A DNA stretch of 60,000 bases from Lineus longissimus (GCF_910592395.1 NC_088308.1:28847501-28907500); one strand, 5' to 3'. Counted from the stretch's first letter, positions 33,996-47,912 are shown. A program made the numbers and translations. The notes: a model not told the origin generated them from the letters alone.

Positions 33996-36910
33996 GGTCG
34001 CCGATGGTGGATACTGATTTCTTTTCAGCAAAACTAACCAATCATGAAATTTTAGCAAATATCTGCAAATAGATTTCCTCTTGGTGGCCCCGGAGACTGT
34101 TATTCTTTCATTTTGAAGGCGATTAAGGTTTTATTGACAAAAACACGGAGCGTCGAAACCAGCACCGAGTGGATTCATTTCGACCTAATCGACTTGACAG
34201 CATCAATATGTCGAGGTTCAGATTCTGCTTTTGAAAGATTTGGATTTCATGCCTGAGGCACATGCATTGGTTGCTTCGACGAGAGGCTAGAGGCTCCAAC
34301 TCTGACACACTCGTCATTGTTGTCACACTTCATTTCTGACGACAGTCATTTTTCACATCGCTGTATTTTTCCGATGTTATTTGCCTCGGCGCTCGGATCA
34401 GGTGGGTCCCACACTTGATGCATATTCGAGAGTAGACATGCACATAGTTGTATTGGCTGGTTCTCGTAATCTTGGTGGGCATGATCAAAGGTTACGCCTT
34501 AGGAAACCAAGAGTACAGCTTGCTTTGGCTACTGTTTTGTCGATATAAGTGGTGAGAAGTCGCCGCTGATTGTTACACCTGAGCAGCGGTTGTTTCCCAC
34601 CGAGGTAATGGAGACAAACCCAATGTTGATGTTATTTTGTTTTGGGCATCTAGGAGTCCTTCTCCACGCAGGAAAATCATGTTTGCTTTTCAAGTTAATC
34701 AAATCGGCGCTCAATTCCCAACGAATACACTTCGTTTACTCATCCTTTCAATGTCGACAAATTTGACAAAAATTCACCACTTAATTAGTAGCAATCACTC
34801 AGCTGCTTAATCAGCTTATCGCTGCCTCAAAGGACACTCACAAGGTTCGCATCTCTAAACACGTTAAGAAGACGAATTTCCTGAGTCGAGTGCTCAATGC
34901 AATGACGAAATAAAATGAAGTAATTATAAATGAACTAAAATCTCATGCTGTTTTTGAAGTTACTCCGCAAATTGACTTAATAGTTGTCAGCATTCCCTGA
35001 AAGAAGAATTCTTTAACCCTAACAAATATGAGCTGGTAAAGAAACCCGCGTTCGCTTTAAGAATTCTTGGTGGTTATCTAAGACTTTGAATAAAGAGAAC
35101 AGTTCAAAGAGGTTAGAGAAGAAAGCTTGGATCCATTTTTTACTTCATCATGTTCATCAAAGCCAAGGTTCTTTTTCGCCTCGGTGCTTTGTGATGGTTC
35201 ACACCTATGAGTGGCGCCTGCGCAATGGAATATCATCGTGGGTTGGTAAACATATTGAGATTTCATTATTTAAACATCCTCCTCCGCGGTATTAGATGGG
35301 AGGATTGCGTCAACCCTCTACAGAAGTCAAGCTCTTCTATTTTTCTTGAAAGAGTTTTCTTTGAGAGAAACAGCCATCACTTCATATCGAAACCCTTGGA
35401 GGGGGCAACCATGTTCCATAGTCTACTTTATAAACATATCTGCATGGTCAAGATCATTGCATCTTGCAACTGCCCTTGATGTCTCAGTGCCAAAGTCGAG
35501 AAAAAGTATTTTTTGTTACTGCCTGTGGTACATGTATCTTGAGTAACGCGGTGTCACGTGATGAGACTCGATCTCGCCTCAGTCTCGTTCTGAGAGTTAA
35601 ACATAGTCCACCTTGCGAATGGCGAATGGCGAATGGTGCCTATGGCAAAGTCGACACAAAAATACTTTCTGACTTTTGTGCAAATATTCCTTTTAGCCGC
35701 ATCGCAGCAATAATGATACGTAACATAATAACGGTAGCAATCTCACCCTGGTTCTAACTGCTCATTCAGATCTATAGACTGCGGCTGTGTCAATGACAAT
35801 TTAGTAAAAAAGCAACTGTTTCCCGACTTCTGATGTTCTTTAAGTGACATGCGGCAATGCTGATCCGCCATGATGTTGTTTCCCACCTTGCCTCACATCT
35901 ATATCATAATGGCTTCGCACCGTGGATGACTTTGTCAACGACCTCTCCACACCGGTTTCAGATTGGAGACGCATAGCATTCCCGTTATGAGAGAGGATTC
36001 CAGGGTGACTATTTAAACACTACCAATCTCGCAGATAAGTACTCAATATCACCGCTTCTTCTGTCAATATAAATTCTTTCACCATGAACGCGGATATTTG
36101 AGTTGCTTTATAGGAAGAGAAAGTACCTTGACTCGGGCTTTGTCTCCACACCGGTCTCCGCTAACTGCTGATGTTCACATACTGATATTCAGGGCTTTTT
36201 CACCCCAACGTCTGTAACAAACAAAATATCGAGAGGAGGAGTATTTTGAAAACCCCTAGGATGAGGTCTCCAGCTCAATTATCTTTTTAAAGGGACGGTT
36301 TCCTAAGTGCTTCTTCCAATGCTTTTTACAATAGCCACAACTGTTGCTGAAAAGGTATTGCAGCACCTAGTCCAACGAGACACATTAGACGATATAGTGG
36401 TTCACTAATTGCTTTTTGTATACGCGAAACATTCCCTATCTACCGATTCCTCTACATTCTCTAATGTGTTGTTGCAACAAAATGATAGACAATCTGACGA
36501 TTTCAGCATCTTCTTCATGCAGCAAATACGGTCGTTATCATTTCCCTTCAAATACCAGTCACCAATGCTGTAATCTGCTCACCGTCTGTTAGCCTATTGT
36601 TTACCTGTTAAACATAGAGTATGTAGCCGATTGTCTCCTAAGAGGCTTATGAGATAATGGCAGCATCAGAAAGGCACTTATTGCTCATCGCATTGCGACC
36701 TTGGTTATCATTTGATTTCTGTTTTCTTAGCTGTTTATTCTGCTCTAGCTTCTGCTCTATCTGTTGATGACAGATGCTGCACTGTGTGTATGGGGATGGT
36801 TTCAGCCTGAGGTTAACCGTGAGTGGCCTCGTGGCCTTGGAGGGTGGTGGAGTCGGGGAGTGCGTCAACACCCAGCACAGCGATAAATATTCACTGAATC
36901 AAAAAATCTC
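33996..36910. other. Noncoding stretch
   Basis: Contains a 7-bp tandem at 35615-35635 and a TACATGTA at 35529-35536. ORFs of 90-97 codons at 35207-35757 overlap each other and lack splice support. Confidence 0.5.
35615..35636. repeat. 7-bp tandem repeat (GCGAATG)x3
   Basis: Three perfect copies of a 7-base unit plus one base. Confidence 0.85.
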
Positions 36911-36961
36911 GGATCCGATACGACTTTTGGATTCGCCATTGCTCTTTTGGATCCGATACGA
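36911..36961. repeat. Direct repeat GGATCCGATACGA, 38 bp apart
   Basis: Thirteen identical bases at 36911-36923 and 36949-36961, and CTTTTGGAT recurs between and before the second copy. Probably two units of a diverged 38-bp tandem repeat. Confidence 0.6.
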
Positions 36962-39900
36962 TGTGATAACTTGAGATTGCATAATGTGAGTTTAATAATG
37001 CCATTGGTCACAAAAATGTGCTTACATAAGATAGCCAAATGGCAAGCAGAGAGCATGACGCTCTCATGGATAATAACTGAGCATCATGTTATCCATTCTC
37101 TGCATGAGTGAAACCCTTCCTCCTTATCTTATGTTACGGGTGATTGTTAACCCATTTGCATTACGGTCTGTTATCTGATGTCGCTGAAAAGTCGATTTGC
37201 TGCTGGGATGCGAGAATTACAATTAGGCTTCTATTCAATAATGTTCTTTATTTGGTTAATGCGTAACATCGTTACCGCGACACTGTCTCAGTGGCTTCCT
37301 GTGTAGGAAGTGTTTAAAATCACTCTCTCACTTCTTGCAATGGTTTTCTTTGGTTTGTTTAGTTGAAGCTTGTTTGGCTTGATTTGCCCGCCGTCAGATG
37401 TTAGAGTTGCTTGTGTATTTCAAGTGTTTGTCCGGTTATGATGTTTTGTTCCCCATATGATGTAAGTTACCTGTAGCTTTGAACTTCTGTCCCCATTTGA
37501 GTTGCTTGTTTTGGTCTTTTCCACCATGGCAGATGCTTGTTTTGGGCTGCAGATTGAAGTACTGTTAAGCATAGTATGGATGGTGTAGTTTCAGATGAAA
37601 CATCTAACGTATTCGTCCCTGGACTGGCTGGAAAGTTAATCCTTCTATTGTAATTCCATTTGTTAAATGTGCTTCTATGCAGATCTCGTAGCTGTTTGAC
37701 ATATCTGCGAATACTCATGTTAGCCAAAAGCGGTTTCATTTCACAATCTATTGTGCTCTGTTAGATGCTCTTGTAAGGAGAGCTGCGGCGTAATACAGTC
37801 TTAAAGAGATTGTCTTTTCAAGTTCAAGCAGTACTCTACCATACATCTTCTTTATGATGTTCATTTTCAACTCGGCTGAGATATATCAACACAATGGCTA
37901 ATGCGTCGTGAAGGTTCTACATCCACAGACGTTGTATACAGTTCTTGCAAATGTAACTTGACACAATATAAGGTTACGCGTACGGTTTACTTAAGTGAAT
38001 TTTGATACTTGACCTACCTAATTGTTGAAGCGAGTTTGCTGATTACTCTAAAAGATATGTTTTGCATGTACAACAGATAAGACTGCAAATTAAATATAAG
38101 GTTTCAACCTCTGATTAAATGGACTGTGTGAACCTTTGTTATCGGTAGAAGACTGTGGTAAGGCTTCAAGAGGGACCAATAACTGCTTTAATTGGAAAAC
38201 AACGATGTCGTCTGAATGTCGCTAATAGGCTAGGTAAATCGTTTCCACTTGTAAAGGAGCACTTTCTATTTCTTATTAGCCTAACTACTACAAATGAGGC
38301 CGTGCTAACAACAAAAGCCTCATCCATATGAATGTCGAGCAAGAAAGTGACGTCCATAGACATCAAGACGGCAAACCGCTTACATAATGTGCAGCTGATA
38401 TCACTCTTTCACTGATTTCCATAGCAATCTCGGTAGGATGGGTCTTAGAAAAACATACCAGAGCTGTCGAAGGGTCATCGATATTATTATAATCAATACA
38501 TTCTTGCCGTACACTTTTTCTCGGATTGATTAGCATCTGAAGTGTCTCCATACTGACCGTTCGATCACTTCTATGCGAAAGGTCTTTCCTCCATGATAAC
38601 AGACTGAGAAAGCATTTTGAATTCCAGCGGTAATGTCTCCGTAGCCTCCGCCCATACTGACGCGCCTTGTCTGGAAGCTGAGCAATGTCAATTCATTGAG
38701 GGTCAAGGTAGACACTCAGGCGAAAACTTTCCACTCCACTTTACCCTCTTGAATCGGCCTTATGAGGCCAACAAGGACAGAAAATCTAGGGTGTTATCCA
38801 AGCTAGCCTCGTGCAGAACGCGGCACCGGAATGATACTGAACAGCCACAGGTCATCACTTGTTGAACTGATGATATCACTGATAGGAACCTTCCTGGAAG
38901 TTCATGTCTGTAAATAACAGAGGATAGTAAACCTCGCGAGAAGCAACACGGATTCAATTTGCAGTCATGTACCGGTTTCGAGCAAGACCAGTCGCCTCAT
39001 TATTTCCACTCACCTCGCAGGTGAACCAGACACGGCAGTCCTAATGATAATGGTGATAAACGTGGAGCTTCCGCTCAACAACCCAATATAAAATATTCAT
39101 AAACTGCGCTCACCGCTACATAATTTGTCAAAAAATATACAATACCCCTCTGGAGGGATGTTGAATGTAACGAATACTTTGAGGTGTGAGTGGCTCCTTT
39201 GGATATCATTTTGACGATCTAGCGCCATTTTGCCAAATACTCTCAAACACTCTCCTCTCCAGACATGAAATTGAATTACTGGGTTTTGGAGATAGCTACT
39301 CACACCAAACGTACATGTAATATTCATAGAGCAGTTTATCGGAATATTATATCAGCACTAATACAATTATAGACGATTGGGTAAGCAAAACATGTTCATC
39401 GCTATGGCGACTTTTCCAGAATATAGACATGTTGCAGGATTTGCATTGTGAAAAAATGGACATAGATATGGGGGTAGTGGGTTGGTGAAACGCCTGGATA
39501 AGACATATAATACGCTGATTATAATCCATCAGCTCCTGAAGACCGACATACGTGTAGTTTCATACTGCACGATTCGTTTCCCTCGAAGATCTAGGAAGAT
39601 TTCAACCTTCGATCCGATCGACCATGTTCCCTTCACTCGCTGCGTAGGCAAAAGAAGGTGTTACAACATCACCATTCATTTCCTTCAAACGTGATGACGG
39701 ATAAAGATCAAGGATACCATGGACATGATATTGTTCACCATTCACTCATCACATGGTTTCATGTCGCCCAAACACCAGTCCCGTGTGATTATCTGGAGGC
39801 ACCACATCCGCGACCATGTCATCATACGATTGATATGTGTCGAGCAAGGACCTGATAGCTGGTCATCACGCCGACGATTATGTCGACAACCAAATTGACA

Positions 39901-42900
39901 TGCAGTTGGCGTGCTGACGACAACAGTCAACCGAAGGTTATCGACGACGTTTTGGCAGGAAGCGTCCTGTCTCTTCAGTGATTGCACTATTCCGTAATTA
40001 TGTGTAATGGAGCACAAACCATTGATGTTTTGTTGTCGCGGCGGCAATGTGTTTTGACCCTTATTACTGCAAAGGCTGCATGGTGATCGTTGCTTCAAAC
40101 AGCACCACTGCTTGATTGAAAAGGTGAACATGACCTTGAAAGCTTCGAGTCAAGATCACCAGTATCCTTGCCGTCAGCTGTGACAAGCTGGGCCGACAAC
40201 CTTACAAGGTGGTTGCGTTGTCACAGACAGAGCGGCAGTGTGTCTTACCTCCCCAGGACCAAAGCTGAACACTGCTTCGCGTCGAGGTATGAGAAAGTGG
40301 ACGTGATATTGAAGGCTTCAAGCTCGGTCCTCCTCATCGCGTGTTCACCTGACACGCCTGAGTTGGTTGTGTGTTCATCTGCCACTGCCTTTTGGTGGGA
40401 CACCTCGACCGCTTGAACCGTTATCGTCTGATCTTTGACCGGCTGGTTCTACATAATTTGAGGCATTTCGAAGATCTACAATTTGCCTCAAGCAACGACG
40501 GCAATGAGCCTGACTCACCAACGTGTTCTTATTACTAACTCGCTGAATGACCCTTTAAGGATGTTTCACTAATAAGATTTCAAAACCATCCGCGGGATTG
40601 CCTCGGTCGGAGCAGAAAGGGAAATCCATCCCTCCAATTCTGTGGCCGTGCCGATCGGAAATGATTCTCAACGGTGGAGAAGCCTCACTCGAAGTTTTTC
40701 AATTTCCTAAGATTTAAAGCCCCACATGAATAGCCATTATATCAATGGGCTGTCAGGCAGGTTACGAGGGACCAATCAACCGAGATTCTAATTAGTATTT
40801 CCCCGATTGACGTGACCGCGATCGGAATTAAATTTTCAAATCAATTTTAGTTAACTTAAAAGTTGATTTCAACACCGTTGGATATTCATCGGGGTCACCC
40901 CTAGGGTAATCCCACGGAAATTCTTCAAAATATTGGATATTGCATCGCTGACAGTTACAGGTATCGATCGATCTGCAGTCTTCAATCTCTAAAAGAAGTT
41001 GACGTATTCGCACTAAGGTTGGTATACATTTGTTTGTATCTCTGGTCCCCACCAACCTACGCCACTCTAATCACATACTTGGCAACCCAATCACCTACAT
41101 GTTCTCTGTAGGTACAATCTACCCCTGTAATTCGCCGTGTACTCCTCCTGTACGGTCCTTACTTCATTCATTAGGTAACCAATATCGCTTTGCAGAACAA
41201 CACGCAAATGACATTGTATTCATCAATTTCTCCTCAATCATCACCGCCAACGATCTGATAACACCAGTATAACGGTCCATTACTCGCCCAACTCGATGTC
41301 CAGCGCAGATGATATCATTAGCCAATAAGAGAGAGCAATAACCACTTAGGTTCACCACCGCGTGTTGGGAGATTATCTTTCTTGGCGTTGTTTGCTGCCA
41401 CGAAATACGATTCATTTATTCGATAGGTAACCATGAACAGTTCATTTTCGACAAATAAGAAATCGTCATACACTTTAACAAACGGACACTTTATCCATAC
41501 CATTTTATGATAAGACTGTGAGCATCCTCTTTATACAGTTTATCCACCATACCACTGTCATTCGCAGATAGGATGGTGGGCTTCAGGCTCGTTTGACGAC
41601 ATATAAGTCCTATTTGTCGGCTGGTGATTCAGGCGGCGATTTGCGCCGTTGGCAGGCTGGCCGTCCTATTTCTCGTATTTACGGTTGGGACGGTTTTTAT
41701 TACTGGAGATTGCACAGCCGTATTATCCTCTGAGGGGAGCTACTAAATAAATACACCTTATGATCCGCGACAATATAGGGCTTCTTTCGATCACATGCAT
41801 ATACGAATAGCGGAACCATGTCACATACGGCGTGACTCCGCTACTCCGGGACACAAAAGGCATTGTTATTAATAGTTACTGGTCTCACAAAGAAGTGGGG
41901 TTCTTACATCCCTCTCTCAACCTCATCCTGTCTTGTAAGTGAGCACTCAGCATTAGGCGGCTTCAACAAATGAACGTACCATAGCTTGCTTTGTCGCACT
42001 GGGTTTTTTCGCCAGTCGCTTTATTAGCGATGCAAGGAGTGTTGCTGTTTCTTCCGCCACGACAGGTTAGTTGTATTGCCACCGGCTGATAGTAGTCAGA
42101 GCGTGAAATTGACACGGTCCTCCGGGTAAAGGTGGCGACGCGACAGATGGGAAGGGTCGCACTGGGTGGATTAAGTGGATTGCTCTTAACCTTTTTTTCC
42201 TCGGAATGTTATCACCTCTTGTTGTTGACACTTTTGAGTTGGATGCAGAAGACAGGCAGGCACAACTCTAAGGATGGATTCGTCGATGGTTGATTATTTA
42301 CGTACATGTTTGATTGAAGCAACAGTAAGTTAATAGAATACAAATAAGTCTTCAAATAGGGTTTTGTTCGTGTTAGGTTTGTTGGCGCAGACAAAGAGAG
42401 AGCCTTGGGGCCTTTCAGATGTGAGCCAATCCTTTGTTCTAATTAGTAGCTGCACGACATACCTTAGTTGGCCCCATGCTGAATCCTAAAGAGATACGAT
42501 CTATTCAGTTTCGGGCAGATTTGACTTTCCATGGTAATTTGAAATATCATTATTTTCTGTTGGTGGTTCTTATTCATTTCACGTAACCTTACACTCTTTG
42601 TATTGGCAGGCCTCCTTCGTTACTGGCAATGACACTGCACAAATCATTACCGTACACTCCATGTAGGCCGTGGGTGTTGTCAATTACCTGGACAGAAATG
42701 AAATAAGATTGCAAACAATCTCCTTTTTAACACCCAAACGAGACTAATGTGCCTTGATTCCTGAGATACAGTGCTGTCATCGACATCGTTAGGAAGGATG
42801 CTGTAATTTTTAATTTAAAAGCAAACAATGCGAAAGACGTCATCGGATCTATCATCTTGGACTAATTCGTCCGATTTTCACTAACCTTGTCTTAATGGGC

Positions 42901-45349
42901 GTTTACAATGTGGCGTTCCACCACCGATGGCATCTCGAGTTGGGTAATTTTCCTGTCATCAGTGGCTATGAGTTACACTTGTTTGTGCTAACGAGGCATT
43001 GACGGAGACGCTTTATGCGTCGAGAGAAATTACGCGCACGATCTCACGGAAACGAATTGCCATTTCTGTTTCAAGAGAAGCGATTCTCGTTACCGATGGG
43101 TTTGCACTCTGCACTAAACACGGAAAGATCATGCCAAGCACGAGGTCAACAATGCCATGGAATGCCATCATATCATCAACTCATGATGAAATCTGTTAAC
43201 AAGAAGCTTCTCGTTGATTTGGCAGCGAGTGAAGTTTTTGTTGACTGTTGGGTTCGCAATGGGTTAAAACCTCTGTCCAAAGTGCACTGGTGATCCTCTG
43301 TTTGGAGAATCGCATCCGCAGGTAAGGTTAGCGGAGCGAAGACTCATACGACCTAGAGTCGACCGGCTGTGACTAACAATATGTTATATGACGACCACCA
43401 GATATCGGCAGAGTGCCGCCAACGCATATCCGGATTCGACATAATACATTGTATCTCTGTATCTCTTAGGATCTCGACGAAATGGTCAAAAGTGGTCAAA
43501 GATAGTCAGCCATCTTGGACTGACTGAAAAGAAAAGGTCCGAACACCTCATCAGTGATATCATGATAGGCAATGGTGAAGTCATTACTCGTATGCGGTTT
43601 TTCTTCGTGGCGGCGATAGCGCTCTGCTTGGTTAGGTCGTCAGTTGGTGCAACAGCTTAAATTTCCGTTCGTCGCGAACACACCAACTTGAGAGCCGTCG
43701 TCAGCATATCTGCTCACCGTATCATCAATAATTCTGGATGCGGCCCGCCTGGAACAGTGTGGACAGCTGCCTCCAATTGTCACTTCCCTCGAAAAGCATA
43801 CTGAATCTCGGTTGAATGATTCTGATCTGGGAAAGTGCTTGTCGCAAGCAACGCCTGCTCAACGAGAGATGATCAAATCATTAAAACATCATGCTTGTTC
43901 AACGCGAGTGGTTTCTGAGTGGACAGAATCGTGCTGGCTGACACGTACTCGTTTCGGCTGTCTTGAACTTTGAATGCGATATAAAGTTTTTGTAATTCTC
44001 GACGCTGATGATCTGGGCGACACTAAGTCTCTTATTAACGATAGTGCATGAAGCGGTTGTCTAACGTAATCGGAAGGAGAGGTTGTCTCCGGTATCCGGT
44101 ACAGAAACAGGCCCATGTCATCATCTTCATATGACGAATAGCAAAACACAAACATTATGCTTATACATGACTACTGTACATGACATATTGGAACTTATTA
44201 GTCCATGAAACTGAGAAAAGATTTTTTCTCTTGTTCCGACAACGCTCCATCATTATCGCATACGTTTTATAATGCCATCTTTCTTATAAAATGTCTTGAC
44301 CAGATTGCTTTCAAGCCCCGCAGATAAGACTGGCGGCGATCTCATTAGAAAAAGAGCTTACTGACCATTCTATGATGAATGGTTGCATATGGCTTTGACA
44401 AATGAGGTAGATGGATGGTCATTACGAGATATTCTCCATCCCCATGGGATTATCTATTCTTTAACCTGATAAATGGTGGAAGAAGTGAGATAAATGGATA
44501 TGTTTTATAAGGGGCAGCGAGTGGATAAGACACCACGTGCAGGCCAACGAATTACGTGGTCAGCATTTTGAATCATAAGCAAGCCGGGGATGCAAGTCGA
44601 TGTTGTTTTTTTTCATGATCAATAATTGCGGATCAGTATCAACTGCGGACTCATCTCGATGATGCGGTTATTGGCGCTGAATGGTACCACGCCGTCATCC
44701 TGACTCGGAGGATGGCAGGTTTTGAGCGGCAGGTCAGACACTTTATGAAGCAAGTTTGGATGAGTTTTCTTTGCCGCGAGAAGTAGTGTAGTCTGTAGAT
44801 TCCGCAGTACACGGTTACTTTTTGAGAGAATACTTTGATCTTATTACGAGCCAGAGTGAGTTCGCTGGTAGCTCTCAAAGAGAACGAGATCGGCTAATTG
44901 AGTGGTTTTCCGAGGCTTGCTTGATTCCATCACTTAGCGATTTTATCTGACTGAATAACGTGCGGCATCATTTAATGAGTGGTTTAAACAGCTCAGTGAT
45001 AAGAAATGTTAAAAAAACGAAAAGATCGGAAGCCGCTCTTGATTAAAGTTAATGAAAAGGAGTTTAGTTAGATTTAGAGTTAGACACTAACAAACCACCT
45101 CGTTAATAGAGGCAAACAAAATGAGCTCACTCATTTGATGTCGCCGGTACACGTAGTTCTAGTCTGGGATGTTTTCAGACTGTCGCCTGAAGTGTCTCAG
45201 TCATCGTGTACCGCTATACTTCCTTTGGAGTGTCGCCAAGACGATACCTTCTCTGATATCTGTTATTTCAACTGATTTCTTCTCTAAGGTCCGTCTTACA
45301 TTATTAAAGTTCAGTCAAAAGTCAAACCTGATAACTGTTTATCTTTCAG
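36962..45349. other. Long noncoding stretch with unsupported ORFs
   Basis: These 8.4 kb show no structured repeat that I can delimit. Coding-like but unsupported ORFs lie at 38617-38865 (plus), 40168-40416 (plus) and 40828-41055 (minus, acidic PWDYPRGDPDEYP segment). A locally G+C-rich part runs from about 39,990 to 40,440. A pair of GTCCTATTTSTCG motifs lies about 60 bases apart near 41607-41675. One TACATGTA at 39312-39319. Confidence 0.4.
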
Positions 45350-45594
45350 CGCTCAGATCAAATGGGCGTTCAACTTTGTATCAACGCAACCAGACAAGTC
45401 AAGGTGATTTCCGTTATAAAATTTGGAATGCGATTCCGCCTAATTGCGTCAATTTTCGAGGAATTCGAAATCAGCATAACCGGTCTGGCCTGGTTGTGAC
45501 CCCCAATTTGTTGTTTACGTCAGGGAACATGCTATACATATTTTGTTGCATTTCTTGCCCCATCGATCACGACCTGCCAGTTATGCATGAACCC
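45350..45594 (+). CDS. Candidate internal exon, unknown protein
   Basis: Sits inside a 182-codon open frame (45169-45717), the second longest in the window. AACTGTTTATCTTTCAG ends at 45349, a good 3' splice site, and CCC|GTAAGT begins an intron at 45595, a good 5' splice site. The enclosed 245 bases stay open. The product has a polar first part (NGRSTLYQRNQTSQGDF) and then YKIWNAIPPNCVNFRGIR and a Cys-containing hydrophobic stretch. No domain recognised. If unspliced, the ORF would run on to TGA at 45715-45717. Confidence 0.3.
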
Positions 45595-46502
45595 GTAAGT
45601 GTCCCTGGGTTATTTTTACAATGTGCATGGGCCGCTCGGCTTACCGCAGAAAAGCTTGCTCATTCCTTACGAAGTTCTCTTGAGCAGGGGAGCTTGCATG
45701 ATGTCTTCCCATGTTGACAGGAACACACGGTTAAATGCCGTTTCGGTGAAAGATCGCGGTGACTTTGGCCAACGAAACAGAGAAAGGACGAGTCCATTGA
45801 CTTTGTTATTTGTTATGTAGGGGTAACAGGTGCACATATTAACGCGGCCAAGATATCTATGAACTTATTAGGGGTGGAAGAGAGTCGATGGGCGCCTCTT
45901 CTCTCGTGTGATATAACCAGCGTACCATTGTTCAGTGGTTGGTGGCGAATAAGGGCCAGCTTGGAGATCGCAGAGAAATTCCCTGAGTACCATCCATAAT
46001 TGATAAGAAAACTTTACGTATAGTGATGTATTTATTGGAATAAGCCCAAAGTCTACCATATCGCTAAAAGGTGGATTACATAACACAGTTCTGCTGTGTT
46101 TATCGATGTGTACATGCATACCGGTGAACATACCATTCATCTCCCTGAATCTCGTTGGCCCGCGGCCAGCCTTCCAACATGATCCACTTGCTTAGCTGGA
46201 GATGTAAAACATCGGGATGTTATAGGATCGTATAGTTTGCATTCATTCAAGATTCAACTACGAAGGACGTTCTCACTACGATAAGCACTAGGACTACCGT
46301 AACGACATCTCCTTCTCAGGGTTTCATGTAAGGACGGCTTATAAGGTGTTTGTAAGACAGAGACCCGTGGACTTAGAAGGTCAAAAGGAATATCAATATA
46401 GAACAACGAACAAAATGGAAACAACTTTCTTATTGATGGTGACGAGGTAAGCCAAAGATAGGCCTTCTTAGATTGGGTTATTCGTGTATGGAAGTGACTA
46501 CT
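45595..46502. other. Noncoding stretch, nothing recognised
   Basis: Only short overlapping ORFs on both strands; no repeat or RNA gene seen. Confidence 0.5.
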
Positions 46503-46724
46503 TGGCAAGCCTGGCTTACCAAACAGCGACTTTTTCTTGTCCTGAATGGAGAGTCGAACTCATCAATATTAAAGTAAAGTCTCCAGCTCGCCAAACAGGG
46601 TAGATTTTTTACCTGTTTGGCAAGCCCGGCTGGCCGAACAGGGTGGCTTTTTGTGCTGTTTGGCAAGCGGCTCTCCAAACAGGACAAAAAAAGATGCCTG
46701 TTCGGCGAGCGGCTTGCCAAATAG
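46503..46724. repeat. Tandem array of palindromic (hairpin) units, about 42 bp
   Basis: Three full units start at 46590, 46633 and 46674, with a partial fourth at 46716. Each has CCAAACAGG (or CCGAACAGG), a 12-13-base A/T-run loop and CCTGTTTGG (or a close variant), so each unit folds on itself. A linker AAGCCCGGCTG or AAGCGGCTCT joins them. Units 1 and 2 carry a T run in the loop and unit 3 an A run, so its loop is inverted. A more diverged unit lies upstream at about 46503-46545. An open frame crosses the array on the minus strand only because 42 is a multiple of three. Confidence 0.8.
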
Positions 46725-47600
46725 ACCCGGCCTTCGTGTATATATTATACGTTTATATATCGTGGTATTAAGCAGCTTGCTTTCTATGGCGAGATCCAAA
46801 AGTAACTTTAAACCATAGAGGTTATATCAACTTGGCATTGTTCATTGGTTTGCAATGAGTTTGATTGATATCATAGATAGTGTAGACTCCTGGTGTGTCA
46901 GAGCAAAAGGCACATGTATTAGCAGCCTTATGAAAGTCGATACGGTCTCATCGACACTCGGTGTCACATGAGTAAACTACGTGTAGGGCCTAGATTCCTT
47001 CTCGTTATCTCTAGCTTACAGTCCAAGACAAATATGCAGGCCTATATCATTAATTTACTTACATAACATAATCGTGATAGTTTCGAGTGCTTACGAGAGT
47101 TTTCGTAAGTTACAACAGTCTTGATAAGTCGTGCTGTCAGTCACGTTAAGGCAAATATATCAACTATATCAAATGTCAATATGTGCATTTCCCCTTGTAA
47201 ATCTACACAGTACATGTATGTATATACATTGGTGTTACAAACAGTGCAAACGTGCATTCGTTATACCACAAACAGTAATAATACCACACTCAAATCGACA
47301 CCAATATTTTCATATTGCAGTTGAATTTTTTGACGCAGGTGACAATAAAATATTTATGAATGATTTAATGTACATGTAATTGTTAACGTCTCGACCAAAG
47401 GGTATGCCGTAACTGTTCCTGGTTTTGACATGGCTGTATCATAGCTGTAGTGGAACTGAATAGTCACGTCCGAATTTAGTTCAGCGCCGTATGGGCTTGG
47501 TGGTGTATGGAGTCATCATGTTGCTCCTACGCAGCTGAATCATTAGTTCTGTGAGAAACACGAGAGAATTTCGTTGGCATGTGTCGGAGGAGGTTGTCGG
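46725..47600. other. Noncoding stretch, nothing recognised
   Basis: TACATGTA palindromes at 47211-47218 and 47371-47378. The plus ORFs at 47121-47379 overlap each other in two frames and are AT-rich. Confidence 0.5.
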
Positions 47601-47642
47601 CTGCAAAAAAATTATTAGATCTTTCTCCCACGCGCTACTTAC

Positions 47643-47912
47643 ACACAATAAAGCCAAGGAAGACCAAAAGAAGGAGCAGACGACATCACCATGTGACATG
47701 CCTCGAAACCTTTTGACACTGATTAACTGACATTTACTGAAAGTTGCTGCTGCAGCATCGCGATGCATCATTTGATGTTGAGCACAGAATGCCATTTTTT
47801 CGCCGCCATATCTTTCATGTGTTTTATCTTCGTTGAAATAACCTGAGGGCTTCTGCAGTTTCTCCTTCCCCGGTACACACAGAAGAAGCTTACACGAACG
47901 AGATATTACCAT
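47643..47912 (-). CDS. Candidate first coding exon with strong donor
   Basis: ATG at 47912 with A at -3 and G at +4 opens 90 codons that reach TGT|GTAAGT, a near-perfect 5' splice site (intron from 47642). The product includes GYFNEDKTHERYGGEKMAF and a hydrophobic end (SFFWSSLALLC). A strong acceptor TTTTTTTGCAG follows only 42 bases later (47601). The frame is open on both sides and through the gap, ending at 47481, 143 codons in all. The exon could be spliced to that acceptor, spliced farther away, or be part of an unspliced frame. No family recognised. Confidence 0.28.

Noticed and set aside
39742-40131. 129-codon minus-strand ORF
   Set aside because: Composition rich in Cys, Gln, His and Arg, typical of a non-coding frame; no acceptor, donor or family match.
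40828-41055. Acidic minus-strand ORF with PWDYPRGDPDEYP
   Set aside because: Composition is suggestive, but there is no ATG, no convincing acceptor and the length is within chance.
46590-46724. Tandem array considered as a CRISPR array
   Set aside because: Units differ from one another and have no constant repeat with variable spacers; the context is eukaryotic and there are no cas genes.
46569-46799. Minus-strand ORF with repeated LFGKPLAEQ / LFGEPLAKQ peptides
   Set aside because: The peptide repeat follows from a 42-base DNA unit being a multiple of three; the units' identity is in the DNA palindromes, with no codon-level sign of coding.
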